Assembly: GCA_944387385.1 (NCBI GenBank)
Contig: CALXES010000015.1
Location: 1 to 35,863 of the forward strand
Source: an uncultured Clostridia bacterium
GTDB lineage: Bacteria; Bacillota; Clostridia; TANB77; CAG-465
Length of the DNA: 35,863 nucleotides
Direction of reading: 5' to 3'
The translations under genes were made by a program, and so were the position numbers. Below the pieces are notes generated by a model. That model was not told where the DNA came from. It searched no databases and saw nothing but the letters and a program-made list of their open reading frames with translations. Shown piece after piece: positions 1 through 7,548 of this stretch (position 1 is its first letter; the number at the start of each line of letters is the position of its first letter).

Positions 1-352
1 TAAAATCATTAAATGTTCCTGTTATTAACCCTGTTACGGTACTAGCTCCAAAAACTATTATACATCCAATAATTATACCAATAAGACCTTTCTTTATAGA
101 AGCTTTCGCACTTGCACCAGAATATATATACCTTATACCTGCTATAATTATCCCTGCTAACGATAAAACTTGAAATAATACTACAAAAGTACCTATCACC
201 CTATTTCCAACAGTTTCAATTCCAGTATCCAAAGTTCCTCCAGGTAATTTAGAAGAATCATAACCGCTTCCTAAAGTGGCATTAACTTTAGATTGCATTT
301 CCATTATAAATATGTTTATTAACATAAAAGTCCTAATTAAATTTTTTTTCAT
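1..352 (-). CDS. VirB2/TrbC-like small membrane protein, 3' end outside window
   Basis: The reading frame starts at the ATG at 352, behind GGGAGGGG (minus strand), and stays open to the left edge; 117 codons are visible. A hydrophobic N-terminus is followed by a Gly/Ser-rich stretch. Two membrane helices follow: one ending in GIRYIYSGASAKASIKKG, and one with IIGCIIVFGASTV. This small-pilin layout (signal-like start, helix, short basic loop, helix) is that of TrbC/VirB2 family subunits of type IV secretion systems. It is clearly paralogous to the gene at 446-799: both share the pattern AGI/V-K/RY-SGA/AGA, a basic loop and VFGAST. It lies directly downstream of that paralogue but is separated by a terminator, and has its own possible promoter. 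The VirB2 role is inferred from architecture and motif; other small two-helix membrane proteins can look similar. Confidence 0.72.
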   Translation of the reverse strand, partial: MKKNLIRTFMLINIFIMEMQSKVNATLGSGYDSSKLPGGTLDTGIETVGNRVIGTFVVLFQVLSLAGIIIAGIRYIYSGASAKASIKKGLIGIIIGCIIVFGASTVTGLITGTFNDF

Positions 353-387
353 ACAAACCCCTCCCTAATAAATATCTTATTATTTAT

Positions 388-416
388 ATTATATCATAAA
401 AACAAAAAAAAGTCAG
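388..416 (-). promoter_or_regulatory. possible promoter of the second VirB2-like gene
   Basis: On the minus strand TATAAT at 393-388 is preceded by TG at -15/-14 (extended -10). A weak -35 (CTGACT, 416-411) lies 17 bp upstream. The -35 sits inside the stem of the preceding terminator, so the two signals overlap. Confidence 0.45.
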
Positions 417-436
417 GTATTTCTCCTGACTTTTTT
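404..436 (-). terminator. bidirectional-looking terminator after the VirB2-like gene
   Basis: A 7-bp stem AGTCAGG/CCTGACT (411-417 with 425-431) is flanked by an A tract at 404-411, which gives U8 on the minus transcript. It ends the transcript of the gene at 446-799. Confidence 0.85.
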
Positions 437-445
437 ATCAAAATA

Positions 446-799
446 TTAAGCAACATCTTCAACTGTATCAATTAACAATCTAACAACTGTAGATGCACCA
501 AATACAAGAATTGCGCCAATTGCTAAAACTAACATACCGTTTTTAATATTAGCTTTTTCATCAGCTCCAGCGAACATATATTTTACACCAGCAAAAACTA
601 TTGCTGCAACAGCTAATATTTGTAATACAGTTAAAACAGTACCCCAAACTCCGTTTATAAAGTTAGTCGCTGTTTGAGAATGACTTTGTTGATTAGCCTG
701 GTTAAAAGTTTGAGTAATATCCAAAGCAAAAACCGAATTACTTATTACAACTAAAGCAACAAGAACAACTGGTATAATTCTTAACATAAATTTTTTCAT
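446..799 (-). CDS. VirB2/TrbC-like pilin-type membrane protein
   Basis: This 117-residue protein has a signal-peptide-like start (MKKFMLRI, then a hydrophobic run ending SVFA-LD). It carries a Gln/Asn-rich mature N-terminus and two membrane helices separated by GVKYMFAGADEKANIKNG. This is the usual layout of TrbC/VirB2 type IV secretion pilin precursors. I chose the ATG at 799 because GGAGGG lies 9 nt upstream; an in-frame GTG at 808 overlaps that site. A consensus promoter and a terminator bracket it as a single-gene unit, with a paralogue immediately downstream. Likely product location is the cytoplasmic membrane, possibly exported. Family by architecture; pilus assembly is not shown. Confidence 0.78.
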   Translation of the reverse strand: MKKFMLRIIPVVLVALVVISNSVFALDITQTFNQANQQSHSQTATNFINGVWGTVLTVLQILAVAAIVFAGVKYMFAGADEKANIKNGMLVLAIGAILVFGASTVVRLLIDTVEDVA

Positions 800-832
800 T
801 ATAAACACCCTCCTTCTGTTTACTCTAATATT

Positions 833-861
833 ATTATACCAAATTTTGGGGCAATAATCAA
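833..861 (-). promoter_or_regulatory. sigma-A promoter of the VirB2-like gene
   Basis: On the minus strand TTGATT (861-856), a 17-bp spacer and TATAAT (838-833) precede the gene by about 35 nt. Confidence 0.85.
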
Positions 862-945
862 TAGTTTTACTATATTTTTAAGCTTGAAACATTTAGATTT
901 CTATACTTTTTACGAATTTTTACACCTTTTAATTAATATATTTCA

Positions 946-973
946 TTTACTTTTCAATTTTATTATATATAAT
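946..973 (+). promoter_or_regulatory. possible promoter of the M23 peptidase gene
   Basis: TTTACT (946-951) and TATAAT (968-973) are separated by 16 bp. The start codon follows at 990, leaving a very short leader. Confidence 0.5.
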
Positions 974-989
974 TTTCTAAGGTGAGAAT

Positions 990-1484
990 ATGAAGAAATA
1001 CATACTATTTTTTATATTTTATTTATTCCTTTTTTCAATATATATAAATAATAACATTTCATATATAGATGATAATTTTATTTATCCAACGACTTATACT
1101 CAAATATCATCATACTATGGAAATAGAATTCTATATGGCAATTACAATTTTCATAATGGTATTGATTTTTTAGCTCCAGAAGGTAGTGAAATACTAGCCA
1201 CAAATTCAGGATATGTTGAATATGCATCTTTTTTAGAAAATGGTTATGGTAATACTATTATAATATCACATAATTCAAATTTAAAAAGTCTATATTGTCA
1301 TACATCTGAAAATTATATAGTTAAAGTTGGTGATTTTGTAAATAAAGGAGATATTATCGGCTTTGTAGGTCCTAAATATCTAAGTAATGGTAACTTAAAT
1401 GGAAACACAACTGGTCCACATTTGCATTTTAGTATTTTTAAGGACAATACTACAATAGATCCCTTTTCTATATTAAAAAAATAG
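990..1484 (+). CDS. M23 (LytM-type) metallopeptidase
   Basis: The 164-residue protein has an N-terminal signal anchor (residues 4-20) and a single M23 peptidase domain. The zinc-site motif HxxxD is at His55/Asp59. His104 (in LYCH) and HxH at His144/His146 (GPHLHF) complete the active site seen in lysostaphin-type endopeptidases. Such enzymes cut peptide bonds in peptidoglycan cross-bridges or stems. RBS AAGGTGAG lies just before the ATG. The protein is short, with no SH3 or LysM binding domain, and is probably membrane-tethered on the outer face. It is convergent with the SSB-like gene. In a T4SS setting it could be a wall-opening enzyme, and in a spore former it could act in spore morphogenesis; the sequence does not decide. 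Confidence 0.87.
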   Translation: MKKYILFFIFYLFLFSIYINNNISYIDDNFIYPTTYTQISSYYGNRILYGNYNFHNGIDFLAPEGSEILATNSGYVEYASFLENGYGNTIIISHNSNLKSLYCHTSENYIVKVGDFVNKGDIIGFVGPKYLSNGNLNGNTTGPHLHFSIFKDNTTIDPFSILKK

Positions 1485-1503
1485 ACATACATTAATGTAT
1501 GTC
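1472..1503 (-). terminator. terminator of the SSB-like gene
   Basis: A perfect 20-nt palindrome at 1484-1503 is followed on the minus strand by a T7 tract (A run 1475-1481 on the plus strand). It also overlaps the stop codon of the convergent peptidase gene. Confidence 0.75.
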
Positions 1504-1512
1504 ATATATAAA

Positions 1513-2136
1513 TTATTTTTCTATATTAGCAAACTTTGAAATAGATACTTCATAAGCAGTCTTTTTTATTATTTCCCCATTATCTATTTTTTTCTCATAC
1601 GTTCTAGATTGTATTCTTCCATTTAGTTTTACTAAATCTCCAACCTTTAAAGTTTCACAAAATTTAGCATTTCTTCCCCATAAAATACAAGGAATATAAT
1701 CTGATTTTTTATATGTTCTATTTATAGCTATTAAAACATCTGCAATTTCTCTTCCTAAAGGAGTTTTTCTATATACTGGTTCTTTACAAATATAACCTAT
1801 AAAATTTGCATTATTTAACGTTAGTACATTATTATCATCAGTAAATTCTATTTCCTTTACAAAAATAGATAAAACCAACTTATTCTTTGTTTCCGTTTGT
1901 AAATTATGTGATCTAAATTGACCATATATTTTTACAATACTACCTATTTTAATATCATCTAAATTAACTAATCTTTCTGAAATAATTACTGGTAAAATAT
2001 CTTCATAACTACTTAGTCTTTTAGTTTTTATTAAAAATTTATAAAATTTCTCATAATAAATATCATGACTAAACTTTGTTTCTTCTATTATTTCTACACC
2101 AATTTCAACATTGTTATTGTCCATATAATTATCCAC
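1513..2136 (-). CDS. SSB-like protein with apparent tandem OB folds
   Basis: The C-terminal half (about residues 110-205) reads as a bacterial single-stranded-DNA-binding fold: FIGYICKEPVYRKTPLGREIA, then ILWGRNAKFCETLKVGDLVKLNGRI. The N-terminal half (about 25-105) has a second OB-like pattern (IKIGSIVKIYGQFRSHN). The protein is 207 residues and lacks the acidic DDDIPF-type C-terminal tip of canonical SSB; it ends in FANIEK. It may be a dedicated variant rather than the main replication SSB. The GTG start at 2136 is chosen because AGGAGG sits 7 nt upstream; the next Met is too far away. It is transcribed alone and ends at a strong hairpin. Confidence 0.75.
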   Translation of the reverse strand: MDNYMDNNNVEIGVEIIEETKFSHDIYYEKFYKFLIKTKRLSSYEDILPVIISERLVNLDDIKIGSIVKIYGQFRSHNLQTETKNKLVLSIFVKEIEFTDDNNVLTLNNANFIGYICKEPVYRKTPLGREIADVLIAINRTYKKSDYIPCILWGRNAKFCETLKVGDLVKLNGRIQSRTYEKKIDNGEIIKKTAYEVSISKFANIEK

Positions 2137-2188
2137 TATTTATCCTCCTTATTGTTTACTGCTATATTTAATCTTATGTATAAATTAC

Positions 2189-2223
2189 AAAAAAAATTAC
2201 TGTGATATTTGGATTATATCACA
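2189..2223 (-). terminator. terminator of the pgi-traX operon
   Basis: Stem TGTGATAT/ATATCACA (2201-2208 with 2216-2223) is followed on the minus strand by AGTAAT and a T8 run (A run 2189-2196 on the plus strand). Confidence 0.8.
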
Positions 2224-2254
2224 ATAATTTCAAAAAGTAAATACCTTATGTAAA

Positions 2255-2986
2255 CTATTTGGATAATATTGCACCAATAATATACAACAAATTCATATGA
2301 ATTGGATATAAATAATAAAAAAATTTACCTGTATTTCTTCCTTTTTTTCCATTATATAATATCATAAATATAATTGATATAAATGCAAAATATCCTATTG
2401 GTTCATAATAATAGTTATACATATATATAACCATACAAATTATCAAAGCTAAAAACTTACACCATATACATTTTGATTTATCAATAAAATATATACTAAT
2501 TCCAATTATTGGTATTATAATATTATACTCAATATCTAAGAAACAATATAATAAGAATATAAAAAATATAAATACATAACCAAATACCTTATTTGTGGCA
2601 TTAGCAACTTTAATTTTTTCTAATATTAAGTAGATATTTAATAATAAATAAAATGAAAATATAATATTAACTTTTTCATAATAATACACATTATAGTCAG
2701 TATAAATCATACTAACTATCATTCCTATAACTATGCTAAAAATTTGTGTCGATAAAGCTAATATAAATATTCTTTTTTTATACTTATTTATATTAGAAGT
2801 ATGTTTATAGCCTTGATATATTAAAAAAACAAACAGAGGCATTGATATTCTTCCAATTGCTCTCATGATATTATATGTTTCATTTGAAAACATATAATAA
2901 AAGAAAATAGCTATATGATCAATAATCATTGTTATAAAAGCAATTAATTTTATATCAAATGAATTTAAACATTTAATATTTTTCAT
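2255..2986 (-). CDS. TraX-family membrane protein
   Basis: The 243-residue protein is strongly hydrophobic, with about seven membrane helices. The N-terminal signature IKLIAFITMIIDHIA followed by RAIGRISMPLFVFLIYQGY is characteristic of the TraX family (named for F-pilin N-acetylation and distantly related to membrane acyltransferases). Chromosomal TraX proteins are common in Firmicutes and their substrate is generally unknown. Its ATG shares one base with the TAA of pgi, so translation is probably coupled, but no metabolic link is obvious. It lies 1.5 kb from VirB2-like genes, which may be chance. Family assignment is firm; function is not. Confidence 0.85.
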   Translation of the reverse strand: MKNIKCLNSFDIKLIAFITMIIDHIAIFFYYMFSNETYNIMRAIGRISMPLFVFLIYQGYKHTSNINKYKKRIFILALSTQIFSIVIGMIVSMIYTDYNVYYYEKVNIIFSFYLLLNIYLILEKIKVANATNKVFGYVFIFFIFLLYCFLDIEYNIIIPIIGISIYFIDKSKCIWCKFLALIICMVIYMYNYYYEPIGYFAFISIIFMILYNGKKGRNTGKFFYYLYPIHMNLLYIIGAILSK

Positions 2987-4299
2987 TACTTTTCCTCTTC
3001 TTTTAATAATCCAAGCATATTCTTCTTATATGCTTCTACACCTGGTTGATCAAATGGATTAACACCTAGTACATATCCACTTATTGCACAAGCTTTTTCA
3101 AAAAAGTAAATAAGCTGACCTATGTTATACTCTGTTATATCTTCTAGATTAATTACCATATTTGGAACATTACCATCAATATGTGCCTTAAGAGTACCTT
3201 TAAATGCTTGTTTATTAATATAATCTATTTCTTTTCCAGCAAGATAATTTAAATTATCAAAATTATCTTCTACTTCTGGTAAATATATTAAACTTCTATC
3301 AACTTGTACATTAATAACTGTTTCAAATATATTTCTTTTTCCATCTTGTATTAATTGTCCCATAGAATGAAGATCAGTTGTTAGGTTAACTCCAGCAGGG
3401 AATATTCCTTTACCATCTTTGCCTTCACTTTCTCCAAATAATTGTTTAAACCATTCTATAAAATACTGAAAACTTGGTTCATAACTTGCAAGTATTTCAA
3501 TATCTTTTTCTTTTTCTCTTAAAATATTTCTATATACTGCATATTTATAACAATCATTATTTGATACGTCTTTGTTATTAAATACAAAAGATGCAAATTG
3601 CGCTCCATCTAAAACATCTTCAAAATTTATATTTGCTACTGCCATTGGCAATAAACCTACTGCTGTTAAAACAGAATATCTTCCACCTACATCACGTGGT
3701 ATCTTAAACATCTCGTATTCATTTTTTACTGCTAAATCATGTAATATTCCTTTTTCTGGATCAGTTGTAACATAAATTCTTGTTGCAGCAAGCACACTAC
3801 CATACTTTTGCTCAAGAAGTAATTTTAAAGTTCTAAAAGTAACCGCTGGCTCTAGTGTTGAACCAGATTTTGAAACCACATTAATTGCAAAATCTTTATC
3901 CTGCAAAAACTCTACTAAATTTCTTAAATATTTTCCACTCAAATTATTACCAGCAAATATAATTTGAGGATGTTTTCTCTCAGAATATGTCTCTAAATTA
4001 GAAAATGTATTATCAAATAAATCAATTACAGCTTTTGCTCCTAAATATGAACCACCTATTCCAATAACAACAAAAACATCTGCTTGCTTATTAATTCTTT
4101 CTGCACATTTTTTTATTTTTTCAATTTCAGCTTCATCTCTATTTGCAGGAAGACTCATCCATCCAAGCATTTCATTTCCTTTTCCGTTTTTATTTTCTAG
4201 CATGTCATGTGCTCTTTCAACCTTCTTACACATATTTACATACTCTTCCTCTGTTATAAATGGCTTTACTCCATCATCATCTAAAAAAATTCCTTGCAT
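2986..4299 (-). CDS. pgi: glucose-6-phosphate isomerase
   Basis: Interconverts glucose 6-phosphate and fructose 6-phosphate in the cytosol (glycolysis and gluconeogenesis). The protein is 437 residues, the usual length for the short Firmicute form. Visible family blocks are VVIGIGGSYLGAKAVID (phosphate-binding region), VVSKSGSTLEPAVTFR, and GGRYSVLTAVGLLPMAVA. I place the start at the ATG at 4299: GGAGG is 8 nt upstream, whereas the ATG at 4305 is only 2 nt from it. First gene of a two-gene operon with the TraX-family gene. Confidence 0.96.
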   Translation of the reverse strand: MQGIFLDDDGVKPFITEEEYVNMCKKVERAHDMLENKNGKGNEMLGWMSLPANRDEAEIEKIKKCAERINKQADVFVVIGIGGSYLGAKAVIDLFDNTFSNLETYSERKHPQIIFAGNNLSGKYLRNLVEFLQDKDFAINVVSKSGSTLEPAVTFRTLKLLLEQKYGSVLAATRIYVTTDPEKGILHDLAVKNEYEMFKIPRDVGGRYSVLTAVGLLPMAVANINFEDVLDGAQFASFVFNNKDVSNNDCYKYAVYRNILREKEKDIEILASYEPSFQYFIEWFKQLFGESEGKDGKGIFPAGVNLTTDLHSMGQLIQDGKRNIFETVINVQVDRSLIYLPEVEDNFDNLNYLAGKEIDYINKQAFKGTLKAHIDGNVPNMVINLEDITEYNIGQLIYFFEKACAISGYVLGVNPFDQPGVEAYKKNMLGLLKEEEK

Positions 4300-4374
4300 T
4301 TTCATTACCTCCTTAATACAATATAACTTTTATACGTCAATAATATCACAATAAAAATTTAATTACAATATATT

Positions 4375-4917
4375 TTACAGCATATTTCTTAGCTCTTCAT
4401 ATTTATCATATATTTTAGGATTTGCATACTTTTCCCATTCTTTTTTATTATTTTCTTTTAAAAACTCTCTCATTTTTGTTGCAGAAATAAGTAAAGAATT
4501 TCTATCAACATATACCTCAGAAATATTTTTTACTGTATCTTTAGCAAAACATTTAAATATATCTTTATCTTTACCATAAATTATACAACTTGGATAATCG
4601 CCTAATATTTCTTTTGCTTTATTTAAAACATATTCTCCCCATTTAGGGCTAAGAATCGTAGAATCTTTCCAATCATCAAGTGGTGCAATAATAAGTTTAC
4701 CATTTTTAATTTCTTCTTTATATATTATTTCAATTAAAGATTTTCTATATTCATATGTATATGGATTTCTTTGACTAGTAGTTTGATTTGCAGATCCAAT
4801 AAATACTAATAATTTTCTACATAGTTTTAAACCAATATTTATTAGTTTTTCATGTCCTATATGAATATGTTGAAATCTTCCAACAATAATTCCAAATTCA
4901 AATATATCTTCTTGCAT
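4375..4917 (-). CDS. nicotinamide-nucleotide adenylyltransferase-type nucleotidyltransferase
   Basis: This 180-residue protein has the nucleotidyltransferase alpha/beta-phosphodiesterase signature: GRFQHIHIGHEKL with HxGH at residues 19-22, and the C-terminal ISATKMRE (ISxTxxR-type) motif. Its length and the GSANQTTSQRNPYT stretch resemble NadM/NadR-type NMN adenylyltransferases, which make NAD from NMN and ATP, more than NadD. RBS GGAGG sits 6 nt before the ATG. It is followed by pgi with its own RBS after about 70 nt. Exact substrate (NMN or nicotinate mononucleotide) is inferred from motif style. Confidence 0.82.
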   Translation of the reverse strand: MQEDIFEFGIIVGRFQHIHIGHEKLINIGLKLCRKLLVFIGSANQTTSQRNPYTYEYRKSLIEIIYKEEIKNGKLIIAPLDDWKDSTILSPKWGEYVLNKAKEILGDYPSCIIYGKDKDIFKCFAKDTVKNISEVYVDRNSLLISATKMREFLKENNKKEWEKYANPKIYDKYEELRNML

Positions 4918-4996
4918 AATATTCCTCCTGTAACAATACTATTTTATCATAAAATTATAAAAATCTATAGTTTTTTAATTTTTTTTCTAAAAAATA

Positions 4997-5025
4997 TTTA
5001 CAAACCAAAATTTATTTGTTATAAT
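4997..5025 (+). promoter_or_regulatory. tRNA-Lys promoter
   Basis: TTTACA (4997-5002), a 17-bp spacer and TATAAT (5020-5025) lie 19 nt before the tRNA. Confidence 0.88.
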
Positions 5026-5044
5026 ACTAATCGTATTATTTAGT

Positions 5045-5120
5045 GTCTCTTTAGCTCAGTTGGTAGAGCAGCTGCCTCTTAAGCAGTTTGTCCGGGGTTC
5101 GAGCCCCCGAAGGGGCACCA
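5045..5120 (+). tRNA. tRNA-Lys, anticodon CTT
   Basis: The full cloverleaf folds by eye. The acceptor GTCTCTT pairs with AAGGGGC using two G-U pairs. The D arm is GCTC/GAGC, the anticodon stem GCTGC/GCAGT has loop CTCTTAA (anticodon CTT, reads AAG), and the T arm is CGGGG/CCCCG with loop TTCGAGC. Discriminator A and an encoded CCA end the 76-nt gene. It stands alone with its own promoter and terminator. Confidence 0.96.
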
Positions 5121-5150
5121 TTTAATACAAATCATGCAAAACTCGAAGAG

Positions 5151-5181
5151 CACTGTGGATACTTCCACAGTGTATTTTTTT
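5151..5181 (+). terminator. tRNA-Lys terminator
   Basis: A 9-bp GC-containing stem (5151-5159 with 5164-5172), loop TACT and a T7 tract. Confidence 0.92.
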
Positions 5182-5189
5182 GTTTTATA

Positions 5190-5226
5190 TAAAAAAAGTA
5201 CTATAAACATTTAATGTTTATAGTAC
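5190..5226 (-). terminator. minus-strand terminator downstream of the acyl-CoA ligase
   Basis: A perfect 12-bp stem (5198-5209 with 5215-5226) is followed on the minus strand by T7 (5197-5191). It ends either the ligase mRNA or a separate small RNA (see 5190-5298). Confidence 0.88.
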
Positions 5227-5310
5227 AGTAAAAATTAAAAAATTTGAGGTTTTGATGAGTATTTAAACTCACCGATTAAAATTTATTGATATAAACTTAA
5301 CTATATTATA
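5190..5310 (-). ncRNA. candidate small RNA between acyl-CoA ligase and tRNA-Lys
   Basis: An extended -10 element, TGC-TATAAT (5313-5305 on the minus strand), faces the terminator at 5190-5226. This predicts an RNA of about 105 nt starting near 5298. Its interior has a stem, GGTGAGT with ACTCATC (5273-5267 with 5260-5254). One pair is G-U in the minus transcript but would be A-C on the plus strand, which favours minus-strand RNA. There is no good -35 and no ORF. It could also simply be the ligase 3' UTR. Confidence 0.35.
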
Positions 5311-5396
5311 GCACAATTTTTATTAAAAGAAATACCCTTTATTGAAAGTAATATTTTTTCAAAGTTTTTGTAATATTTATGTAATTTTAAGTTTTA

Positions 5397-7235
5397 CTAT
5401 TTTTCTTCATCTTCTAAATTTTTCTTTGCTTCTACATTAACTACTTTTCTTTTTTCTTTCTTATTTTTTGCTTTCTTTTTACTAATCATATCTGCTGTAA
5501 TTATAGAAGATGTATCTGTGTTTTCAATCTCTTCTTTTCTTTTTATTTTCATTGTTGTTGTTTTAATAAAATCATCTTTTTTTATTTCTAGCTCTTTTAT
5601 AGCTTTATATGTTGATAACATTCTATTTACTTTTTTTATTTCATTAGAAATAATATCATATATTTTCTCGTCTGATGGCATATCATCTTTAAATCTATAT
5701 TCTAACTCTTCTTTATCTAAAGTAATTCTTGCAGCAATAATAACATCTTTTGAAGATTTAGATTTTTTCTTACCATATACCATTGATTCAGAAATTAATG
5801 GAAGCTTATTTAATAAATTTTCAAGTTCCTCTGGAAAAATATTCTTACCGTTAGAAGTTACAATAACATTTTTTTCTCTACCAGTAATAACTAAATTTCC
5901 GCGTAAATCAAAATAACCTAAATCTCCTGTATAAAACCAACCATTTTTTAGTGCTTTTTTTGTTGCTTCTTCATCATTATAATATCCAAGCATAACATTA
6001 TCGCCTTTTACCATTACTTCACCAATATTGCTATTTTCATTTTCGTTTTTACTTAAATCAATACGAATCTCTACTCCTTCTACTGCTTTTCCAACAGTAC
6101 CTGGTGCATGTAGAGTTAAAGTAGTACCAGAAACAAGAGGAGAAGTTTCAGTTAGACCATATCCTTGTAAAAATTTAAAACCATATCCTTCCATCTTAGT
6201 TATAAGCTCTGCATCTAGTGGCGCAGCACCACAAAATAAATATTTTAAATTTCCTCCAAATTTTTCATGGATACTAGAAAAAATCTTTCTTCTAAAATCA
6301 ATACCAAACTTACTAAATCCATTTGCAACTTTTTTTATAGCTTTAATTGTTGCCTCTTTACCAGTTTCTTTTATACCCTTTTCAATAACTTTATTTACCC
6401 TTTCAATAAGTGCTGGAACAGCTAAAACGAAATCTGGTTTTATTATATTAATATCTTTTGCAAAATATTTTAAACCTTGACAAATTCCTATTGTTCCTCC
6501 AGCAGCTGTCATAAATAAATAATCTAAAGTAAACTCATAAGTATGATGAAGTGGAAGTACAGAAAAACATGTATAATCTCCAAAAGTAGGAACAACACAT
6601 GAACATGAATAAATATTTGAACATAAATTTTTATGAGAAAGCATTACTCCTTTTGATTTATCTGAAGTACCAGATGTAAACAATAATACACTAAAAGCTT
6701 CTCTATCTATTTTAGCATTTATATATTCCTCATTTCCATTATTTATTTCATCTAACCCAATTTCAGCTATTCTATCTAAAGAATATGATTCCTTATCTGA
6801 TTCTCTTTTATTCATATCTATATATATCATATCTTTTGGTAAGTCTTTTTTTATATTTTGAATAAGATCTTTTTTTCTTGAAGAATAAATAATAGCTTTT
6901 GCATCGCTTCTTTCTAAAAGACTCAATATTTCATTTTCTGGCAATTCTTTATCTAGTGGTACTACAATACCTACACCACATACTATTGCCATATATGAAA
7001 TATACCATCTAGAAGAATTCTCTCCTATTACGGCAATCTTTTCTCCTTTTAGATTTAAGTTCTTAAGTAAATATGTTCCAAGACCATTTATTTTATTTTT
7101 TACTTCCTTATATTTTATTTCATTAAAATCTTTACTATTTGAATCCTTTTCAATAAACGCTACTTTATTTGGAAACAAATCAAATCTAATATTTACGATA
7201 TCTTTTAAAGAATTTAAGTCTTTTAATTCTTCCAA
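5397..7235 (-). CDS. long-chain acyl-CoA synthetase (AMP-forming)
   Basis: This 612-residue ANL-superfamily adenylating enzyme activates a fatty acid with ATP and CoA. The P-loop-like block LLFTSGTSDKSKGVMLSHKN lies near residue 190, GYGLTETSP near 360. The adenylate-binding/hinge blocks GWFYTGDLGYFD and GREKNVIVTSNGKNIFPEE lie near 435-470. The C-terminus carries an unusual Lys/Glu-rich tail of about 45 residues. I choose the TTG at 7235: GGAGGTGA lies 8 nt upstream, and the first in-frame ATG (7250) overlaps that ribosome site. A strong divergent promoter sits upstream. Which fatty acid it uses, and whether it serves uptake or lipid recycling, is not visible. Confidence 0.93.
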   Translation of the reverse strand: MEELKDLNSLKDIVNIRFDLFPNKVAFIEKDSNSKDFNEIKYKEVKNKINGLGTYLLKNLNLKGEKIAVIGENSSRWYISYMAIVCGVGIVVPLDKELPENEILSLLERSDAKAIIYSSRKKDLIQNIKKDLPKDMIYIDMNKRESDKESYSLDRIAEIGLDEINNGNEEYINAKIDREAFSVLLFTSGTSDKSKGVMLSHKNLCSNIYSCSCVVPTFGDYTCFSVLPLHHTYEFTLDYLFMTAAGGTIGICQGLKYFAKDINIIKPDFVLAVPALIERVNKVIEKGIKETGKEATIKAIKKVANGFSKFGIDFRRKIFSSIHEKFGGNLKYLFCGAAPLDAELITKMEGYGFKFLQGYGLTETSPLVSGTTLTLHAPGTVGKAVEGVEIRIDLSKNENENSNIGEVMVKGDNVMLGYYNDEEATKKALKNGWFYTGDLGYFDLRGNLVITGREKNVIVTSNGKNIFPEELENLLNKLPLISESMVYGKKKSKSSKDVIIAARITLDKEELEYRFKDDMPSDEKIYDIISNEIKKVNRMLSTYKAIKELEIKKDDFIKTTTMKIKRKEEIENTDTSSIITADMISKKKAKNKKEKRKVVNVEAKKNLEDEEK

Positions 7236-7265
7236 AGCTATCACCTCCATATTTTTTATATAATT

Positions 7266-7294
7266 ATTATATATTTTGATAAAATAAAAGTCAA
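7266..7294 (-). promoter_or_regulatory. acyl-CoA ligase promoter
   Basis: Minus-strand TTGACT (7294-7289), 17-bp spacer, TATAAT (7271-7266). The rest of the gene-free stretch 7236-7548 holds the divergent promoter and leader of the next gene. Confidence 0.88.
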
Positions 7295-7370
7295 TAAATC
7301 AAACTAATTATACACAATATACACACATTATGACATTATTTTTATAATACTGCATTTAATGTATAAATTA

Positions 7371-7399
7371 TTTACTTTTATGTAAAATTGTGGTATAAT
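7371..7399 (+). promoter_or_regulatory. promoter of membrane gene copy 1
   Basis: TTTACT (7371-7376), 17-bp spacer and TGG-TATAAT (extended -10, 7391-7399). Its spacer shares ATGTAAA and the GTG before TATAAT with the promoter at 8051-8079. Confidence 0.82.
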
Positions 7400-7405
7400 T
7401 AAAGT

Positions 7406-7548
7406 ATCTAAAGTATGTTTTTACATACTGTATAAAATGTTATGAAAGAAGTTTAATAATAACCTTGTTATTGTTAGCTTCTTTTTTTAATATATACGTT
7501 GTAGAATATACTGAAGAAAAAAATATTAATTAAAAAGGAGAGATTAAC
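7406..7548 (+). ncRNA. structured leader with internal terminator-like hairpin, copy 1
   Basis: The predicted 143-nt leader contains three elements. A first hairpin is AGTATGT/ACATACT (7412-7418 with 7423-7429). A terminator-like hairpin has outer stem AAGAAG/CTTCTT (7446-7451 with 7478-7483) and inner stem AATAATAAC/GTTATTGTT (7455-7463 with 7467-7475), followed by T7 to 7488. A possible long-range stem pairs AGTATGT with ATATACT at 7506-7512, competing with the first hairpin. A terminator between promoter and gene implies attenuation or a short RNA. It contains a four-codon ORF (MKEV, 7442-7456). Copy 2 lies at 8086-8245. Confidence 0.65.

Noticed and set aside
990..1484. SpoIIQ, the partner of SpoIIIAH
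   Set aside because: The protein is short and keeps all LytM zinc residues; its location near VirB2-like genes does not help. It could still be a different sporulation peptidase.
1484..1503. Operator palindrome
   Set aside because: It lies at the convergent ends of two genes and is followed by a T tract on the minus strand, so a terminator explains it.
5045..5120. tRNA-Lys as an integration site
   Set aside because: No repeat of its 3' end and no integrase within the window.
5518..6480. Long open frames on the plus strand opposite the acyl-CoA ligase
   Set aside because: No ribosome sites, low-complexity translation and a strongly supported gene on the other strand; similar shadows occur opposite pgi, obgE and spoIIIAA.
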